From assembly GCA_964429915.1 (NCBI GenBank), contig CAYSDZ010000005.1, positions 71,815 through 135,814 on the forward strand: a stretch of DNA of 64,000 bases, given 5' to 3'. This document shows, in pieces, positions 8,259-16,783 of the stretch. The stretch's first letter is position 1. Each line of letters starts with the position of its first letter. Below the pieces are notes generated by a model, which saw only the letters and a list, made by a program, of their open reading frames with translations, ran no database searches and was not told where the DNA came from. The translations under genes were made by a program, and so were the position numbers. Source of the DNA: Alteromonas_F sp964429915. GTDB lineage: Bacteria > Pseudomonadota > Gammaproteobacteria > Enterobacterales > Alteromonadaceae.

Positions 8259-9278
8259 GTGGCATTACCCGAAACCTTAAAAGCGAATCGTCTTGAAAAT
8301 TTATTAAACATATTGCCTGCCGGTGTAGTAGTGATAAACGGTAATGGGATTGTTATTCAATCTAATCCTCAGGCAAAAGTGTTGCTAGGTGAACCCTTAG
8401 ACGGTCAATCATGGCGTAAAGTTATTGCTCGAGCGTTTAAACCAAGAGCCGATGATGGTCATGAAGTATCGTTGACTAATGGAAAACGAGTCAAGTTGGC
8501 GATTTCGCCGTTAGAAGGTGAGCCAGGTCAATTAATCCTGTTAACTGACTTAACTGAAACCAGACAATTACAATCGCGCATTAGCCACATGCAACGCTTA
8601 TCGTCGCTTGGCAATATGGTGGCGTCCTTGGCCCATCAAATTCGAACACCACTGTCTGCAGCCATGCTCTATGCAGCGAACTTAGTTCAGCCAAAAATTG
8701 ACGACACTACTCGGATTAAATTTAGCCAACGAGTGAATGATCGTCTCAAGGAGCTAGAAAGCCAAGTCAATGACATGCTTTTATTTGCCAAAAGCGGTGA
8801 AAACCAAGTGCTTTCTTCGATTTCTGTATCAGAGTGGATGGATTCTGTTTTACCCACTGCACATATCCTAGCGAACAAACACCAAGTGAAATTAGATGTG
8901 CAAGCCGCTATTTCTCCCGCTTATATATCGGGAAACTTAACTGCCTTACAAGGTGCTTTGCTGAACTTAATCGATAATGCTATTCAAGCAAGTCAAGCGA
9001 ACGACACAGTATGGGTGCGCGCGTCGTGGCAACAACAAAGTATTCAAATAGAGGTTATCGACCAAGGTGCCGGTATTCCGTTTCCAGATATGAAGCAAAT
9101 ATTCTCACCTTTCTTTACCACTAAAACCAATGGCACCGGACTCGGCTTGGCGGTGGTCAAATCGGTCATGCAGTCGCACGGCGGAGATGTGAAACTCAAG
9201 CACGATACTCGTAAAGGCGCGCATTTTACGCTCACATTACCCGCTCAGTCTGGCTTATCTAAAGCATCAGGAGAATAA
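8259..9278 (+). CDS. flrB: FlrB, sensor histidine kinase
   Basis: 339 aa cytoplasmic kinase. A PAS-like region spans about residues 8-100 (LPAGVVVINGNGIVIQSNPQA). The H-box is SLAHQIRTPLSA with His126 as the predicted phosphorylation site, followed by an ATPase domain with N-box LIDNAIQAS, DQGAGIP and GLGLAVVKSVMQSHGG. No membrane segment is evident. The start is GTG at 8259, preceded by GAGGAAG. It would phosphorylate FlrC, encoded 2 nt downstream. Fis-family control comes through the sigma-54 promoter just before it. Confidence 0.93.
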   Translation: MALPETLKANRLENLLNILPAGVVVINGNGIVIQSNPQAKVLLGEPLDGQSWRKVIARAFKPRADDGHEVSLTNGKRVKLAISPLEGEPGQLILLTDLTETRQLQSRISHMQRLSSLGNMVASLAHQIRTPLSAAMLYAANLVQPKIDDTTRIKFSQRVNDRLKELESQVNDMLLFAKSGENQVLSSISVSEWMDSVLPTAHILANKHQVKLDVQAAISPAYISGNLTALQGALLNLIDNAIQASQANDTVWVRASWQQQSIQIEVIDQGAGIPFPDMKQIFSPFFTTKTNGTGLGLAVVKSVMQSHGGDVKLKHDTRKGAHFTLTLPAQSGLSKASGE

Positions 9279-9280
9279 TA

Positions 9281-10624
9281 ATGACAACTCGAATTCTTAT
9301 TGTTGAAGACGACGCAGGTTTACGTGAAGCTTTGTCAGACACCTTAGCACTAGCAAAGTATCAAACCTGTGTTGCGAGTAGCGGTGAGCAAGCATTAGTC
9401 GAATTGAATAAGCAATCGTTTGACATGGTGATCAGCGATATTCAAATGGGAGGCATGGACGGCTTGTCACTCCTTACATCAATCAAAGCCAAATATCCTC
9501 AGGTGCCAGTTATTCTGATGACAGCCTATGCAAAAATCGATGACGCGGTTAAAGCAATGCGCGAAGGCGCGACAGACTATTTATCAAAGCCATTTGCTCC
9601 ACAAGTCTTAATCAATCTGGTTGAACGTTATGCGCCCTCTAAACCTATTGTGGGAGGCGAGCCTGTGGTGGAAGATGACAGCAGTATTCGTTTGCTGAGC
9701 TTAGCCAGAAAGGTCGCAAAAACGGATGCAACGGTGATGGTGCTCGGCCCTAGCGGCTCGGGTAAAGAAGTGATTTCTCGGTACGTGCACGATACGTCGC
9801 CACGAGCAAATGAGCCTTTTGTAGCAATTAATTGTGCGGCTATTCCTGAAAACATGCTAGAAGCCACTCTGTTTGGATACGAAAAAGGCGCGTTTACTGG
9901 GGCGGTGCAAGCGTGCCCAGGAAAGTTTGAACAAGCTCAAAATGGCACCTTGTTACTTGATGAAATCACTGAAATGGATTTGGCACTACAGGCTAAGTTG
10001 CTTAGAGTGTTACAAGAACGGGAAGTAGAGCGCTTAGGTTCGCGCAAAACGGTGGCGTTAAATGTTCGCGTAATTGCAACCAGTAATCGCGACGTAAAAC
10101 AGGCGGTGAGCGAAGGCGTGTTTCGTGAAGATTTATATTATCGACTTAACGTGTTTCCTCTAGTTTGGTTACCCTTGAATAAAAGGCCGGGTGACATACT
10201 GCCACTTGCTGAACATTTAGTTCAGCGATATAGCACAGAGCAGGGAATAGGCAGCTGCAAGTTGACTGCATCAGCGAGAAATAAACTTGTTCAACACGCG
10301 TGGCCGGGGAACGTACGAGAATTAGACAATGTGATCCAACGCGCACTGATTTTGTGTGAGCATGGAGAAATTGATTCTTCAGATTTACTCATTGAAATGG
10401 ATACGGTTTGGGATCAAACCAGCGAATGTGACATGTCTGAACAAGAGGCCGACAGTAAGCTTGGTTCAGAGTTACGACAACAAGAGCATCAAATTATTTT
10501 AGATACCTTGGCCTTATGCAATGGAAAGCGAAAAGACGTGGCTGAAAAGCTAGGTATTAGTCCGAGAACACTGAGATACAAGCTCGCGAAAATGCGAGAG
10601 TCTGGTTTGGACGTGCCAGCTTAA
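9281..10624 (+). CDS. flrC: FlrC, sigma-54 response regulator
   Basis: 447 aa NtrC-type activator. The receiver domain holds the acidic pair ED/D near residues 9-11, predicted phospho-acceptor Asp53 (MVISDIQMGGMDG) and Lys in YLSKPFAP. The AAA+ domain has GPSGSGKE as Walker A, GAFTGA and LLDEITEMD, and the C-terminus has an HTH (RKDVAEKLGISPRTLRYKL). Phosphorylated by FlrB, FlrC would activate class III genes for hook, basal body and some flagellins. It is co-transcribed with flrB, with a two-base gap, and followed by 196 nt containing the next sigma-54 promoter. Confidence 0.93.
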   Translation: MTTRILIVEDDAGLREALSDTLALAKYQTCVASSGEQALVELNKQSFDMVISDIQMGGMDGLSLLTSIKAKYPQVPVILMTAYAKIDDAVKAMREGATDYLSKPFAPQVLINLVERYAPSKPIVGGEPVVEDDSSIRLLSLARKVAKTDATVMVLGPSGSGKEVISRYVHDTSPRANEPFVAINCAAIPENMLEATLFGYEKGAFTGAVQACPGKFEQAQNGTLLLDEITEMDLALQAKLLRVLQEREVERLGSRKTVALNVRVIATSNRDVKQAVSEGVFREDLYYRLNVFPLVWLPLNKRPGDILPLAEHLVQRYSTEQGIGSCKLTASARNKLVQHAWPGNVRELDNVIQRALILCEHGEIDSSDLLIEMDTVWDQTSECDMSEQEADSKLGSELRQQEHQIILDTLALCNGKRKDVAEKLGISPRTLRYKLAKMRESGLDVPA

Positions 10625-10678
10625 TCTACCGCTTTTTCGCTCCCCCTCTCTAGCTAAAAATCACAGTAAAATCACTTA

Positions 10679-10706
10679 TGCAAAGAGCTTTGGCAAGCTC
10701 TTTGCA
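10679..10706 (+). promoter_or_regulatory. Sigma-54 promoter of fliE operon, inside a palindrome
   Basis: TGGCAAGCTCTTTGCA (10691-10706) has GG-N10-GC spacing. The arms TGCAAAGAGCTT (10679-10690) and AAGCTCTTTGCA (10695-10706) are a perfect 12-bp inverted repeat with a TGGC loop, so the promoter's -12 half forms the right arm. There is no T-run after it, so it is a poor terminator. The fliE start is about 115 nt downstream. Confidence 0.75.
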
Positions 10707-10820
10707 ACATCTCAAGTAAGCAATAAAAACAAAGCACTATCGCCAAATAATTGACTGCAATTTTCAACTGAAAGCTCAGTAAAAAGGCAGATAGACTTAT
10801 CACCGACAAAGAGAATGATC

Positions 10821-11153
10821 ATGGATATAAAAGGCAATAATTTATATCAAGAAATGCAAGCCATGATGGGTCAGATACAGTCTGACGCGACCAACACTAT
10901 TCCAACCGTTACACCTGAAAACCCCTCGCAAGAAAACTTTGCTGAGATGCTTGGCAGCGCCATTGATAATGTCAATTCCATGGGGCTTGAATCAAAAAGC
11001 ATGCAGCATGCGTTTGAGTTAGGCGAGCCCAACTTGAGTTTGGCTGATGTAATGGTAGCGAAAGAAAAAGCAGGTATTGCGTTCGAAGCGACAGTCCAAG
11101 TACGAAATAAAGTGCTTGAAGCGTATCGTCAAATTATGAACATGACTATCTAG
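10821..11153 (+). CDS. fliE: FliE, MS-ring/rod junction protein
   Basis: 110 aa from ATG 10821, which is better spaced from AAAGAGA than the ATG six bases earlier. The C-terminal half is the FliE signature: GEPNLSLADVMVAKEKAGIAFEATVQVRNK split over residues about 70-100, ending in VLEAYRQIMNMTI. FliE links the MS ring to the proximal rod and is exported early. It is the first gene of the basal-body operon and is followed by fliF after 11 nt. Confidence 0.92.
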   Translation: MDIKGNNLYQEMQAMMGQIQSDATNTIPTVTPENPSQENFAEMLGSAIDNVNSMGLESKSMQHAFELGEPNLSLADVMVAKEKAGIAFEATVQVRNKVLEAYRQIMNMTI

Positions 11154-11164
11154 GGGACTAAACG

Positions 11165-12862
11165 GTGGCAGACGCAAACACGCAGTTAGCCCTCGCAGAC
11201 GGTGGGCAGTTAGAAGACAACGAACCCGAACAAAAATCAGGGTTTTTAGATGCCTTAAGCAGTGCCGATATGATGCGGCAAATGACCCTAGTGGTGGTGT
11301 TGGTTATATGTATTGCTATTGCGGTTTTTATTTTTATATGGGCACAGGAGCCTGACTACCGTCCGTTGGCAAAAATGCCTACCGAAGAATTAATCGAGAC
11401 CTTGGATTATTTAGATGCTAACGCCATTGATTATAAGCTAGAAGGCAATACCGTATTAGTACGTGGCGATCAATTTCAGACGATCCGTTTAGGCATGGCC
11501 CGTCAGGGAGTGACCCAAAACCCCGATTCCGGCTCAGACATCATCATGCAAGACATGGGATTTGGCGTCAGCCAGCGTTTGGAAGGCGAACGATTAAAGC
11601 ACGCCAGAGAACAACAGATTGCGCGCACGATTGAAGAAATAAACAGTATTCATCGAGCAAAAGTATTAATTGCTATGCCAAAAGAAAATGTGTTTGCTCG
11701 TCGCGAAAAGCCAGCAAGCGCAACTGTGGTACTGACCGCGAAGCGCGGTCAGATTATCGCTGGTGAAGAAGTGGATGCAGTGGTAGACATTGTTGCGTCT
11801 GCGGTGCAAGGAATGGAACCCTCAAAAGTAACCGTGACAGACAGCAATGGGCGCTTACTCAACTCCGGCTCTCAAGATTCGATTAGTGCACGAGCGAGAA
11901 AAGAATACGAGCTAGAGCGTAAGCGAGAACAAGAATATTTAGAAAAAATAGACTCTATTCTTATTCCTGTTTTGGGCTTGGGTAATTATACCGCACAAGC
12001 TGATGTGAGTATGGATTTCACCGCAGTAGAACAAACGCAACGCCGCTATAATCCCGATTTGCCTGCTGTTCGCAGCGAAATGATAATAGAAGAAAACAGC
12101 ACAGGCGCTGTAAATGGAGGGATCCCCGGTGCATTGACCAATCAACCACCTCTCGATTCCAATATTCCCCAAGAAGCAACAGGAGCAGGGAATGGGCCAG
12201 TGCCTGTACCTGGGCGAAACAGCAAAGAGCAAACTCGAAATTACGAGTTAGACACCACAATAAGCCATACTAAACAGCAATCGGGTGTTATGACGCGTTT
12301 GAGTGTATCGGTTGCCGTAGACCACAAAAATGTGACTGCTGAAGATGGCAGTGTGTCGAGTCAGCCTCATTCACAAGAAGAAATTATGAACATTCGTCGC
12401 TTGCTACAAGGGGGCATTGGCTTTGATGTAACGCGTGGCGATTCTTTAGAAGTGGTGAGTATTCCGTTTAGCCGAATAGACAGCGGCGAAGATATAAACC
12501 TACCGATTTGGCAGCAAGACTGGTTTTTACCAGTGGTCCGTTACGTGATGAGCGGGCTGGTCATTATAGTGCTAGTATTTGCAGTAGTGTTACCTTTGGT
12601 GCGTAAACTACTTAATCCTGATGAAATGAACGATGGTGAAGATTTCGACGCTGATGAAAATCTAGACCTTGGCGATGAAACTATCAGTATGCTTTCTCAA
12701 GAGTTTGATGAAGGCCAAGTAGGCTTCGCAGCAGATGGCTCGCTGATGCTACCAGACTTACACAAAGACGAAGACGTATTGAAAGCGGTGCGTGCATTGG
12801 TTGCAAACGAGCCTGAATTGTCAGCACAAGTGGTCAAAGGCTGGCTGCTTCAGGATGAATAA
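11165..12862 (+). CDS. fliF: FliF, flagellar MS-ring protein
   Basis: 565 aa from a GTG start preceded by GGGGAC. A first membrane segment lies near residues 38-58 (LVVVLVICIAIAVFIFIW). Next come the ring-building YscJ/FliF domains (IEEINSIHRAKVLIAMPKE) and a large periplasmic part with a Gly/Pro-rich linker. A second membrane segment near 455-480 and an acidic cytoplasmic tail that binds FliG complete it. The protein assembles in the inner membrane as the MS ring on which rod, switch and export gate are built. Length and layout match the family. Confidence 0.95.
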   Translation: MADANTQLALADGGQLEDNEPEQKSGFLDALSSADMMRQMTLVVVLVICIAIAVFIFIWAQEPDYRPLAKMPTEELIETLDYLDANAIDYKLEGNTVLVRGDQFQTIRLGMARQGVTQNPDSGSDIIMQDMGFGVSQRLEGERLKHAREQQIARTIEEINSIHRAKVLIAMPKENVFARREKPASATVVLTAKRGQIIAGEEVDAVVDIVASAVQGMEPSKVTVTDSNGRLLNSGSQDSISARARKEYELERKREQEYLEKIDSILIPVLGLGNYTAQADVSMDFTAVEQTQRRYNPDLPAVRSEMIIEENSTGAVNGGIPGALTNQPPLDSNIPQEATGAGNGPVPVPGRNSKEQTRNYELDTTISHTKQQSGVMTRLSVSVAVDHKNVTAEDGSVSSQPHSQEEIMNIRRLLQGGIGFDVTRGDSLEVVSIPFSRIDSGEDINLPIWQQDWFLPVVRYVMSGLVIIVLVFAVVLPLVRKLLNPDEMNDGEDFDADENLDLGDETISMLSQEFDEGQVGFAADGSLMLPDLHKDEDVLKAVRALVANEPELSAQVVKGWLLQDE

Positions 12863-12874
12863 AGAGGAATAACC

Positions 12875-13924
12875 ATGGCCGAAGAACTCGCTCAAACTGA
12901 TGCAGTGCAGGAACCCTCCTACGACGTAGGTAAATTAGAAGGGGTAGAAAAAGCCGCAATATTACTGTTGAGTTTATCAGAAGAAGACGCAGCGCAAATT
13001 TTAAAGCACCTTGAGCCCAAGCAAGTACAAAAATTGGGTTCTGAAATGGCAAAAATCGATGACATGACGCAGTCAAAAATAACGGCTGTGCATAAGCATT
13101 TCATCGAAGAAATCCAAAACTACAGTACCATTGGTTTCCAAAGCACCGACTTTGTAAAACGCGCTTTAACCGCCGCATTAGGCGAAGACAAAGCCGCCAA
13201 TTTAATCGACCAAATATTAATGGGGTCGGGAGCCAAGGGTTTGGATTCGTTGAAGTGGATGGATTCCAAGCAAGTTGCCAGTATTATTCGCAACGAACAC
13301 CCGCAAATTCAAACCATTGTTTTGTCGTATTTAGAACCTGAGCAATCCGCAGAGATTTTGTCGCAGTTCCCAGAAAAAGTACGCTTAGATTTACTGATGC
13401 GTGTGGCTAATTTAGAAGAAGTTCAACCGGCTGCATTGCAAGAATTGAATGAGATTATGGAAAAACAATTTGCAGGTCAAGCAGGCACGCAAGCAGCGAA
13501 AATGGGCGGCTTGAAATCAGCAGCTAACATTATGAACTACTTGGATACGAATATCGAAGGTCAGCTAATGGATGCTATTCGTGAACAAGACGAGGAAATG
13601 AGTCAACAAATTCAAGATCTCATGTTTGTCTTTGACAATTTAGTTGATGTTGACGACAGAGGCATTCAAGCCATACTCCGAGAAGTACAACAAGAAGCTC
13701 TGCTTAAAGCCATTAAAGGCGCAGATGACGAACTTAAACAAAAAATCACTAAGAATATGTCTAAACGTGCGGCTGAAATGTTGCTTGACGACTTAGAAGC
13801 CATGGGCCCAACCAAGGTAAGTGAAGTTGAAACCGCACAAAAAGAAATTCTTTCAGTTGCGCGACGCTTGGCAGATTCAGGTGAAATCGCCTTAGGCGGT
13901 GGTGGTGGTGATGAGTTCTTATAA
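12875..13924 (+). CDS. fliG: FliG, motor switch protein
   Basis: 349 aa. The N-terminal FliF-binding domain begins VEKAAILLLSLSEEDAAQIL, the middle domain carries the conserved EHPQ motif (IIRNEHPQIQTIVLSYL), and the C-terminal charged helix region for stator contact includes DDRGIQAILREV and AAEMLLDDLEAMGP. FliG transmits torque from the MotAB stators to the C/MS ring and contacts FliM. The start has AGAGG upstream. The gene's tail, in a GGGGG-coding stretch, overlaps the predicted fliH start by 14 nt. Confidence 0.95.
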   Translation: MAEELAQTDAVQEPSYDVGKLEGVEKAAILLLSLSEEDAAQILKHLEPKQVQKLGSEMAKIDDMTQSKITAVHKHFIEEIQNYSTIGFQSTDFVKRALTAALGEDKAANLIDQILMGSGAKGLDSLKWMDSKQVASIIRNEHPQIQTIVLSYLEPEQSAEILSQFPEKVRLDLLMRVANLEEVQPAALQELNEIMEKQFAGQAGTQAAKMGGLKSAANIMNYLDTNIEGQLMDAIREQDEEMSQQIQDLMFVFDNLVDVDDRGIQAILREVQQEALLKAIKGADDELKQKITKNMSKRAAEMLLDDLEAMGPTKVSEVETAQKEILSVARRLADSGEIALGGGGGDEFL

Positions 13925-14687
13925 GCTTGAAAATGATGAGGCAAAAGCATGGGACTTACCCAATTTAAGTGATGCTGAGCAGCTAGAACAAGAGTTTGAA
14001 AATGCTTTCAATATCAAACCCAAGTGGAAATTTGAACCACCAGATGACAAGCCTGAGGAAATATTACCACCCACAGCCGAAGAGATTGAGCAGATACGTA
14101 AAGCCGCCTACGATGAAGGGTTTGAAGAAGGCAAGCAGCAGGGAAGTGAACAAGGCTTTGCCGAAGGCATAGAAAAAGGTCTGGCCGAAGGCACTGAAAA
14201 GGGCTTGTCTGAGGGAAAAGCAGAAGGCCTTGAACAAGGCATGCAAGAAGCACAAGGCATTATTGATTCATTAGAACAAGTCGTTCAGCAACTGCATGTT
14301 CCGCTCGACCAAGTCAATGAGCAGGTTAAACAGCAGGTGTCTCAATTAGCAGCAACCTTAGCCAAAGCGGTGATCCACACCGAAGTGAAAACCAATCCTC
14401 AGGTTATTGCAACCGCATTGGAAAAAGGCTTGGAAGCGTTACCGTTGAATGAAGTTAATATTCAAATTCAGCTTAATCCAGACGATTTTTTAGCCATTGA
14501 AACCGTTATTCCAAAAGAAAAACGCGAAGAACGCGGCTGGGTATTTGTTGAAAAGCCCAGTCTTGGTCAGGGCGGATGCGAAGTGATATCAAAAAACAAC
14601 GCAGTCGACGTGAGTATTGAGCGACGGACGCGAGATGTTATAGATGCGTTTTTATTGTCTCATGGCTTAACTGATGACAACGCTTGA
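13911..14687 (+). CDS. fliH: FliH, export ATPase regulator
   Basis: 258 aa from ATG 13911 (MSSYKLEN), inside the fliG end; a start 12 nt earlier is possible. Residues about 60-115 are a run of GxxxG-type repeats (EGxxxGxxEGxxxGxxEG), the helical stalk typical of FliH. A conserved C-terminal part follows, with VIHTEVKTNPQVIATALEKG. FliH dimers hold the FliI ATPase at the C-ring and export gate. It overlaps fliI by 14 nt. Confidence 0.9.
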   Translation: MSSYKLENDEAKAWDLPNLSDAEQLEQEFENAFNIKPKWKFEPPDDKPEEILPPTAEEIEQIRKAAYDEGFEEGKQQGSEQGFAEGIEKGLAEGTEKGLSEGKAEGLEQGMQEAQGIIDSLEQVVQQLHVPLDQVNEQVKQQVSQLAATLAKAVIHTEVKTNPQVIATALEKGLEALPLNEVNIQIQLNPDDFLAIETVIPKEKREERGWVFVEKPSLGQGGCEVISKNNAVDVSIERRTRDVIDAFLLSHGLTDDNA

Positions 14688-15999
14688 ACAGCATTTCGCT
14701 GATCTTTCCCAACGAGTCGCGCCCGCGCCCATTGTTGCAGCTGGCAAATTAGTACGCGGTATTGGCTTAACCTTGGAAGCTGTTGGGTGTCAATTACCCG
14801 TTGGCAGTCATTGTTCTGTGTCAACGATAGACGGTGAAATAGAAGCAGAGGTGGTGGGTTTCGATAACGACATCACCTATTTAATGCCGACCGAAGCCGT
14901 ACGCGGAATTATTCCCGGCTCTCGTGTTATGCCCCTCACTCGAGATAATGGCTTACCTGTTGGTAACGCACTGCTCGGTAGAGTCATAGATGGAAATGTA
15001 CAGCCTCTCGATGGCTTAGGCCCGATTGATACGTCTACCGTAGTGCCGTTTAGTCGCCCGCCCATGAACCCTTTGAACCGTCGCCCTATTAATACGCCTA
15101 TCGACGTAGGTGTGCGCGCCATTAACAGCGCTATTACTGTGGGGCAAGGTCAACGCATGGGCTTGTTTGCTGGAAGTGGTGTGGGCAAAAGTGTGCTGTT
15201 AGGCATGATGACCCGAGGCTGTAAGGCCGATGTTGTGGTGGTTGGTTTGGTGGGCGAGCGAGGCCGAGAAGTTAAAGAGTTTATTCAAGATATTTTAAGT
15301 GAAGAAGAGCGTCAAAAATCAGTGATTGTGGCCGCGCCTGCCGACACCTCGCCGCTTATGCGTTTGAAAAGTTGTGAAACGGCGGTCAGCATTGCTGAAT
15401 ATTTTCGCGATCAAGGTCTCAATGTATTACTTTTGATCGATTCCTTAACTCGCTATGCCATGGCTCAACGAGAAATTGCTTTAGCGGTGGGTGAACCCCC
15501 AGCAACTAAGGGCTACCCACCGTCTGTATTCGCCAGATTACCGGCACTGGTTGAAAGAGCGGGTAATGGCGGCAAAGGGCAGGGGTCCATCACCGGGTTT
15601 TATACGGTGCTAACCGAAGGCGATGATCTTCAAGATCCTATTGCTGATGCCGCTCGCGCAATTTTAGATGGTCACATTGTACTATCGCGAGCATTGGCTG
15701 ATGCGGGACATTATCCTGCTATCGACATTGAACGTTCAATTAGCCGTGTTATGCCTCAAGTCACTAGCGAAGAGCATGCTCAAGCAGCAAGACGCCTAAA
15801 ACAGGTTTACGCACTGTATCAGCAGAATAAAGATCTGATTAGCATTGGCGCTTACGCAAAAGGCAGTGACAAACGAATTGATTTGGCGATACGCGCTGAG
15901 CCTGCGATCAACGCCTTTTTGCAGCAGTCTATGAAATCGGTGTTGACCTTTGAAGAAAGCCTAAATGCGATGATGACCTTAGCAAAAGGTTTGGGATAA
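14674..15999 (+). CDS. fliI: FliI, flagellar export ATPase
   Basis: 441 aa ATPase related to the F1 beta subunit. Walker A is FAGSGVGKSVLLG, the family signature GLVGERGREVKEFI follows, and Walker B LLLIDSLTRYAMAQRE is clear. The C-terminal helical domain includes SIGAYAKGSDKRID. FliI unfolds or delivers export substrates to the FlhAB gate with FliH and FliJ. The stop TAA at 15997-15999 lies right at a duplicated contig end, but the coding sequence is complete. Confidence 0.95.
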   Translation: MTTLEQHFADLSQRVAPAPIVAAGKLVRGIGLTLEAVGCQLPVGSHCSVSTIDGEIEAEVVGFDNDITYLMPTEAVRGIIPGSRVMPLTRDNGLPVGNALLGRVIDGNVQPLDGLGPIDTSTVVPFSRPPMNPLNRRPINTPIDVGVRAINSAITVGQGQRMGLFAGSGVGKSVLLGMMTRGCKADVVVVGLVGERGREVKEFIQDILSEEERQKSVIVAAPADTSPLMRLKSCETAVSIAEYFRDQGLNVLLLIDSLTRYAMAQREIALAVGEPPATKGYPPSVFARLPALVERAGNGGKGQGSITGFYTVLTEGDDLQDPIADAARAILDGHIVLSRALADAGHYPAIDIERSISRVMPQVTSEEHAQAARRLKQVYALYQQNKDLISIGAYAKGSDKRIDLAIRAEPAINAFLQQSMKSVLTFEESLNAMMTLAKGLG

Positions 16000-16203
16000 A
16001 AAGCAATGGCGAATGCACAACTTGAAACAGTACTCAGAGTGGAGACAGNNNNNNNNNNNNNNNNNNNNNNNNNNNNNNNNNNNNNNNNNNNNNNNNNNNN
16101 NNNNNNNNNNNNNNNNNNNNNNNNNNNNNNNNNNNNNNNNNNNNNNNNGGATAAAAAGCAATGGCGAATGCACAACTTGAAACAGTACTCAGAGTGGAGA
16201 CAG
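15994..16203 (+). repeat. 55-bp direct duplication flanking an assembly gap
   Basis: Bases 15994-16048 and 16149-16203 are identical over 55 bp, starting GGATAAAAAGCAATGGCGAA. Between them are 100 N. This is the pattern of two contigs that overlap by a k-mer length yet were joined with a default gap. The duplicate is most likely not present in the real chromosome. Confidence 0.85.
16049..16148. other. Assembly gap, exactly 100 N
   Basis: One hundred unknown bases between the fliI stop and the fliJ start, flanked by the same 55-bp sequence on each side. The first, incomplete fliJ start at 16006 belongs to the left copy and is 155 nt from the true one, so it is in another frame. Confidence 0.95.
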
Positions 16204-16610
16204 AGCGCGAACAAAGAGCCGCCGTGAATTTTCAATCTGCACAACAACAACTTATTGCTCAACAAAAGAAGCTGAGTCAACTACAACAATATAGAGTGGA
16301 CTATATCGAAGGTATAAAACGCGATGGGCAATCAGGCTTAGGTGCATCGCAGTATCAGCAACATTTATCTTTTGTTGGTAAGTTAGATTTAGCGTGCGAA
16401 CAACAAACCAAGGTCATTACCAAAGCAAATTTGTTAGTGGATCAAAAACGGCGTGAATGGATAAGCCGCACTCAACGTAAAAAAGCCATTGAAATGTTAA
16501 TAAAAAAACGCCTCGAAGAAAATGCGCTAAGGCAACACCGGGCCGAGCAACAAATGATGGACGAGTTTGCAAATCAACAATTTTTTCGACGTACGCACGC
16601 CATAAAATAA
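16161..16610 (+). CDS. fliJ: FliJ, export chaperone-escort protein
   Basis: 149 aa, nearly all helical and rich in Gln, Lys and Arg, as expected for the two-helix coiled coil of FliJ. It begins MANAQLETVLRVETEREQRA and has VNFQSAQQQLIAQQKKLSQL and a C-terminal RAEQQMMDEFANQQFFRR. FliJ inserts in the FliI hexamer and contacts FlhA. The complete gene lies after the N gap; the same first 14 codons are repeated before the gap as an artefact. Confidence 0.9.
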   Translation: MANAQLETVLRVETEREQRAAVNFQSAQQQLIAQQKKLSQLQQYRVDYIEGIKRDGQSGLGASQYQQHLSFVGKLDLACEQQTKVITKANLLVDQKRREWISRTQRKKAIEMLIKKRLEENALRQHRAEQQMMDEFANQQFFRRTHAIK

Positions 16611-16783
16611 AAACTGGAATAAGAATTGCTGAAAATTAATGAGGATTGCAGACTGGCAAAAGGAATTGTTACAAGAATGGCCAAATATTGGGTGTCAGTT
16701 CGATACCAGTATGGGTATTTACCGACTAATAGGCTGAAATAAGCCAAAAATCGGCCTGATTGAATCGGATGAGCGAGAATACT

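Noticed and set aside
10679..10706. Palindrome as a rho-independent terminator of flrC
   Set aside because: The arms are strong but no T-run follows; the sigma-54 match explains the right half better.
16006..16227. Apparent fliJ start running into the N gap
   Set aside because: It is the left copy of a duplicated contig end and is in a different frame from the complete fliJ at 16161.
16660..16680. Sigma-54-like string TGGCAAAAGGAATTGTT before fliK
   Set aside because: The -12 half is TG instead of GC at the right distance, so the match is too weak to call.
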